In this document: positions 62,901-64,000 of the stretch, one piece after another
Layout of the letters: each line of letters starts with the position of its first letter
How positions within the stretch are numbered: the first letter of the stretch is position 1
Assembly: GCF_007989085.1 (NCBI RefSeq)
Contig: NZ_BJVJ01000018.1
Span: 1-64,000, forward strand
Reading direction: 5' to 3'
Source of the DNA: Pseudonocardia sulfidoxydans NBRC 16205
GTDB taxonomy: Bacteria > Actinomycetota > Actinomycetes > Mycobacteriales > Pseudonocardiaceae
DNA length: 64,000 nucleotides
Notes under the pieces: model-generated
The model's database searches: none
What the model was told of the DNA's origin: nothing
What the model saw: only the letters and a program-made list of their open reading frames with translations
Translations under genes and position numbers: made by a program

Positions 62901-63025
62901 GCGGGCGCGTCCTCGCCGACGGCGACGAGCTCGCGGCACGTGGCCAGCAGATCGTCGTCGACCCGTCCTGCGAGTGCGAGCAGCAGCTCGTGGGTGGTCA
63001 GGGCCGTGGCCTGCAGTTCCGCCAC
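59951..63025 (-). CDS. 1024-residue repeat-rich protein, unknown function
   Basis: I do not recognise a family. An N-terminal domain of about 190 residues (ELLLALAGRVDDDLLATCREL..., with PHPVLLVEIPGTPGPEDHAADVLAY) is followed by some 800 residues of Pro/Ala/Arg/Asp-rich low-complexity sequence. That part includes a DSRPADRPV-type repeat block at 61600-61870. A short conserved-looking helix closes it (STLTATERDLLRLLHAELAARER). The N-terminus is related to the first part of the protein encoded next upstream (63059-63667). No signal peptide or membrane helix is seen, so it should be cytoplasmic and largely disordered. GTG 63025 is the start. Confidence 0.6.
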   Translation of the reverse strand: MAELQATALTTHELLLALAGRVDDDLLATCRELVAVGEDAPAFELLTAALVAVAAQLPPGVRETLVAAAARVRVDLDADRLLPPAAPENGTGHRFRADTDVPGLSARIAEALSAHRPGGGHSWLTWRTTPAGSAPGPVPHPVLLVEIPGTPGPEDHAADVLAYRLSATLQRVGLAVGVEVFVAGSALPAYHGEALSTARPVPSPAPAAPLDPPGPPATGLIAVVPSVSRTGRPLRQVRPGADAGPELARPVAPSLPAAVDPSGIARADAPPTAPIETNGTHRPAGPPMPRRRRADERADAATPVNGVRDPERSPVGDSGGHAAAPPAPRPVPSRPDVDGPGTGGRPVNGVANGVAARTSTGEDTGGVAPAERRPAAPQPADPRPTERATDRPVDRPTDRPVDSHPSDSRPADRPVDSRPADRPVDSRPADRPVDSRPVDSRPANRPVDSRPTDHPADSRPADSRPTDSRPADSRPAEPRGADPRAGEPAAADPGHGDRGPDLADDGRVGTPEQHRRPDPGPGPQAAPLAHEQPQARAPERPADDAAQAAEPVTAAFTALPGPDVPPAGPGAGATKRPPPTTPPDNVRAPGRHDASRTPPAGTPKPVVPQSLDGIPPEHRGFAPDAPPAGSRPVAPLSRSGPDGFAPSDDEPAPRSHRRAEEPAPRSRRRAEEPDEELDERPADQAGHRAADAAPVDDGPEEGRVERVLRVVGRDDDPSAPTPLSGVPAVGPSDEDPPLLAEMHDPLMGPLRTPLLDPLLEPTGSFRAVSADEPGPDGPPPPAPTPTEGDATTPPEGLPRRSGTEAALPRRSSHAARFLRPFGGDGDSAVSGDDLFAESVPRRVTSVRERGGASDLHVDPNDPLGVGDVVVEEPTHAAAETTPPRPVEAPGPAPVRPRPVPIPTIGAADDEPGPSADGREEPAADDSPAPRPAPRPAPRRVRAVPDAPAPGSTTSEAPVDDTEASSDAAAQVDQGDGSGEVVDPMSTLTATERDLLRLLHAELAARERPRSGRDDGDDNPPDLVG
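61600..61870 (-). repeat. In-frame tandem repeat (DSRPADRPV type)
   Basis: About ten irregular units of 21 to 42 bp, all multiples of three, repeat the word GAGTCGACGGGGCGATCGGC with small changes on the + strand. They encode PVDSRPADR-like peptides in the 1024-residue protein. High identity between neighbours suggests recent slippage. Confidence 0.78.
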
Positions 63026-63058
63026 CTGTCCTCCTTCACCGTGCTCGCCGGGCTCGCG

Positions 63059-63667
63059 TCAGGTCGACGCGCCCACCGTGGCGCCGGTCGACGACCACAT
63101 CTGGGCGGAGCCCACGATCGCGGCCTTGTGGTACGGCGGTGGATCGAGGTCGACCGGGAGCACCTCGACGCACGGGGTGCGGTCGCCGTGTGCCCTCAGC
63201 AGCCGTTGCAGTGTGCCCGCAAGCGCCCACGGACGGTCGCCGCCGAGGACGACGAGCACCGTCCGCTCGCCGAACGGTCCCGAACGGACACTCCGCAGGA
63301 CTTCCTCGACGCCCGCCGTGCCGCGGGCGACGGCAAGGACGCCGAGCGTCGCCGCGTCGTAGCCGTCCGGCGCCGCGCGGAACTCGAACGGGGGACGTTC
63401 CGCCGACTGGATCGGCAGGACCGCCCGGACGGCGCGGCGAACGGCTGCGTCGTCACCGGCTCCCGTCACGAGCAGTGAACGCTCGTGGTCGGTGATGCCC
63501 ACCCGGTTGCGCAGCAGCGCGCGCGGCAACGTCGCGGCCACGGCGGCGCGGCCGTGGTCGGTGTCGTCGGCCAGCCAGTCGCGCAGGCGCCAGGTGACGT
63601 CGTCGGGCAGCCGCCCCGCGAGATGGAGCAGCAGCTCGTGACACGCGGCGACGGCCTGCCCGGTCAC
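63059..63667 (-). CDS. Paralogue of the repeat-rich protein N-terminus, unknown function
   Basis: The 202-residue protein begins TGQAVAACHELLLHLAGRLPDD, resembling TTHELLLALAGRVDDDLLAT of the gene that follows, which suggests an ancient duplication of a small helical domain. The rest has alternating strands and helices (TLGVLAVARGTAGVEEVLRS, ERTVLVVLGGDRPWALAGTL), an alpha/beta arrangement without a known catalytic motif. GTG 63667 lies 2 bp after the RidA stop, and its stop is 33 bp before the large gene, so the three are probably one transcript. Confidence 0.65.
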   Translation of the reverse strand: MTGQAVAACHELLLHLAGRLPDDVTWRLRDWLADDTDHGRAAVAATLPRALLRNRVGITDHERSLLVTGAGDDAAVRRAVRAVLPIQSAERPPFEFRAAPDGYDAATLGVLAVARGTAGVEEVLRSVRSGPFGERTVLVVLGGDRPWALAGTLQRLLRAHGDRTPCVEVLPVDLDPPPYHKAAIVGSAQMWSSTGATVGAST

Positions 63668-63669
63668 GG

Positions 63670-64000
63670 TCAGGCCACCTCGACGATCAGCTCCACCTCG
63701 ACGGGCACGTCGAGCGGCAGCTCGGCGACCCCGACGGCGGAACGAGCGTGCAGACCCGCGTCGCCGAACAGCTCGCCGAGCAGCTCGGACGCGCCGTTGA
63801 CGACCTTCGGCTGGTCGTTGAAGCCGGGAGCCGACGCCACGAAGCCGACGACCTTCACGATGCCGGTGATGGCGTCGATGCCGACGAGCGCGTCGATCGC
63901 GGCGATCGCGTTGAGCGCGCAGGTGCGGGCCTGCGAGTAGGCCTCGTCGAGGTCGACCTCCGCGCCGACCTTGCCCAGCGCGGGCAGCTTCCCGCTGACG
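63670..64000 (-). CDS. RidA-family enamine/imine deaminase, 5'-truncated by window edge
   Basis: The 109 visible C-terminal residues match the RidA/YjgF family. The parts seen are GKLPALGKVGAEVDLDEAYS, QARTCALNAIAAIDALVG, VKVVGFVASAPGFNDQPKVV and GLHARSAVGVAELPLDVPVE. RidA proteins hydrolyse reactive enamines or imines formed by PLP enzymes. It corresponds to Rv3678c, which in M. tuberculosis follows the MBL-fold gene; here three other genes lie between. The start codon is beyond position 64000. Confidence 0.9.
   Translation of the reverse strand, partial: VSGKLPALGKVGAEVDLDEAYSQARTCALNAIAAIDALVGIDAITGIVKVVGFVASAPGFNDQPKVVNGASELLGELFGDAGLHARSAVGVAELPLDVPVEVELIVEVA

Overview
The window comes from a very GC-rich actinobacterial chromosome, most likely a Pseudonocardia-like member of the Pseudonocardiaceae. 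The evidence is frequent GTG starts, GTGA/ATGA stop-start overlaps, HspR/HAIR heat-shock control, EspG/PPE-like/DUF3558 genes, and gene neighbourhoods that match Mycobacterium tuberculosis. I saw no rRNA, tRNA, insertion sequence, integrase, relaxase or CRISPR array.

Layout. 0-4.2 kb: two 65-bp palindromic repeats, a Q/P-rich membrane protein, and an EtfD-type iron-sulfur membrane oxidoreductase behind a TetR-type inverted repeat. 4.5-12.5 kb: a tightly coupled seven-gene locus with the parts of a reduced type IV secretion/conjugation machine (pilin-sized membrane protein, VirB3/PrgI-like, VirB4-like ATPase, VirB6-like, VirB8/TcpC-like, a two-domain wall hydrolase, a small acidic protein) but no relaxase in view. 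12.5-15.6 kb, reverse strand: DUF3558 lipoprotein, PPE/WXG-like protein and EspG-like chaperone, i.e. type VII secretion cargo and chaperone without the ESX core. 15.7-27.3 kb: dnaK-grpE-dnaJ-hspR, a type II flavohaemoglobin-like protein, a PNPOx-family protein, a TPR/AAA+ pair and clpB. Three HAIR operators mark the dnaK promoter and the clpB/AAA+ divergent promoter. 27.4-29.8 kb: a YbaB-like/WXG type VII substrate trio and a membrane protein.

29.9-49.9 kb: an SDR, pyrE, a lipoprotein plus an unusual FtsH-like AAA protease, an EmrB-type exporter with its TetR regulator, a TrmH-type methyltransferase, a heterodimeric ABC exporter with complementary degenerate ATP sites, a GH76-like enzyme, two DedA proteins, a SigE-family sigma factor, fba, DUF3151, an acyltransferase and purA. 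49.9-51.5 kb: a gene-free repeat array. 51.5-64 kb: marP, CoA-type Nudix, TlpA-like, nth, small membrane protein and crp, then an MFS protein, MBL-fold protein, second Nudix, Gfo/Idh oxidoreductase, two paralogous unknown proteins (one 1024 aa and repeat-rich) and a 5'-truncated RidA gene.

Themes. The genes cover protein quality control (HspR regulon plus two further AAA+ machines), cell-envelope export (type IV-like and type VII-related parts) and core metabolism. Three families of dispersed palindromes are inserted only between genes. One of them forms doublets with a fixed 60-61 bp offset. From memory of the H37Rv gene order, genes left of the repeat array match the Rv0338c-Rv0385 neighbourhood and genes right of it match Rv3671c-Rv3678c, so the array lies at a synteny junction.
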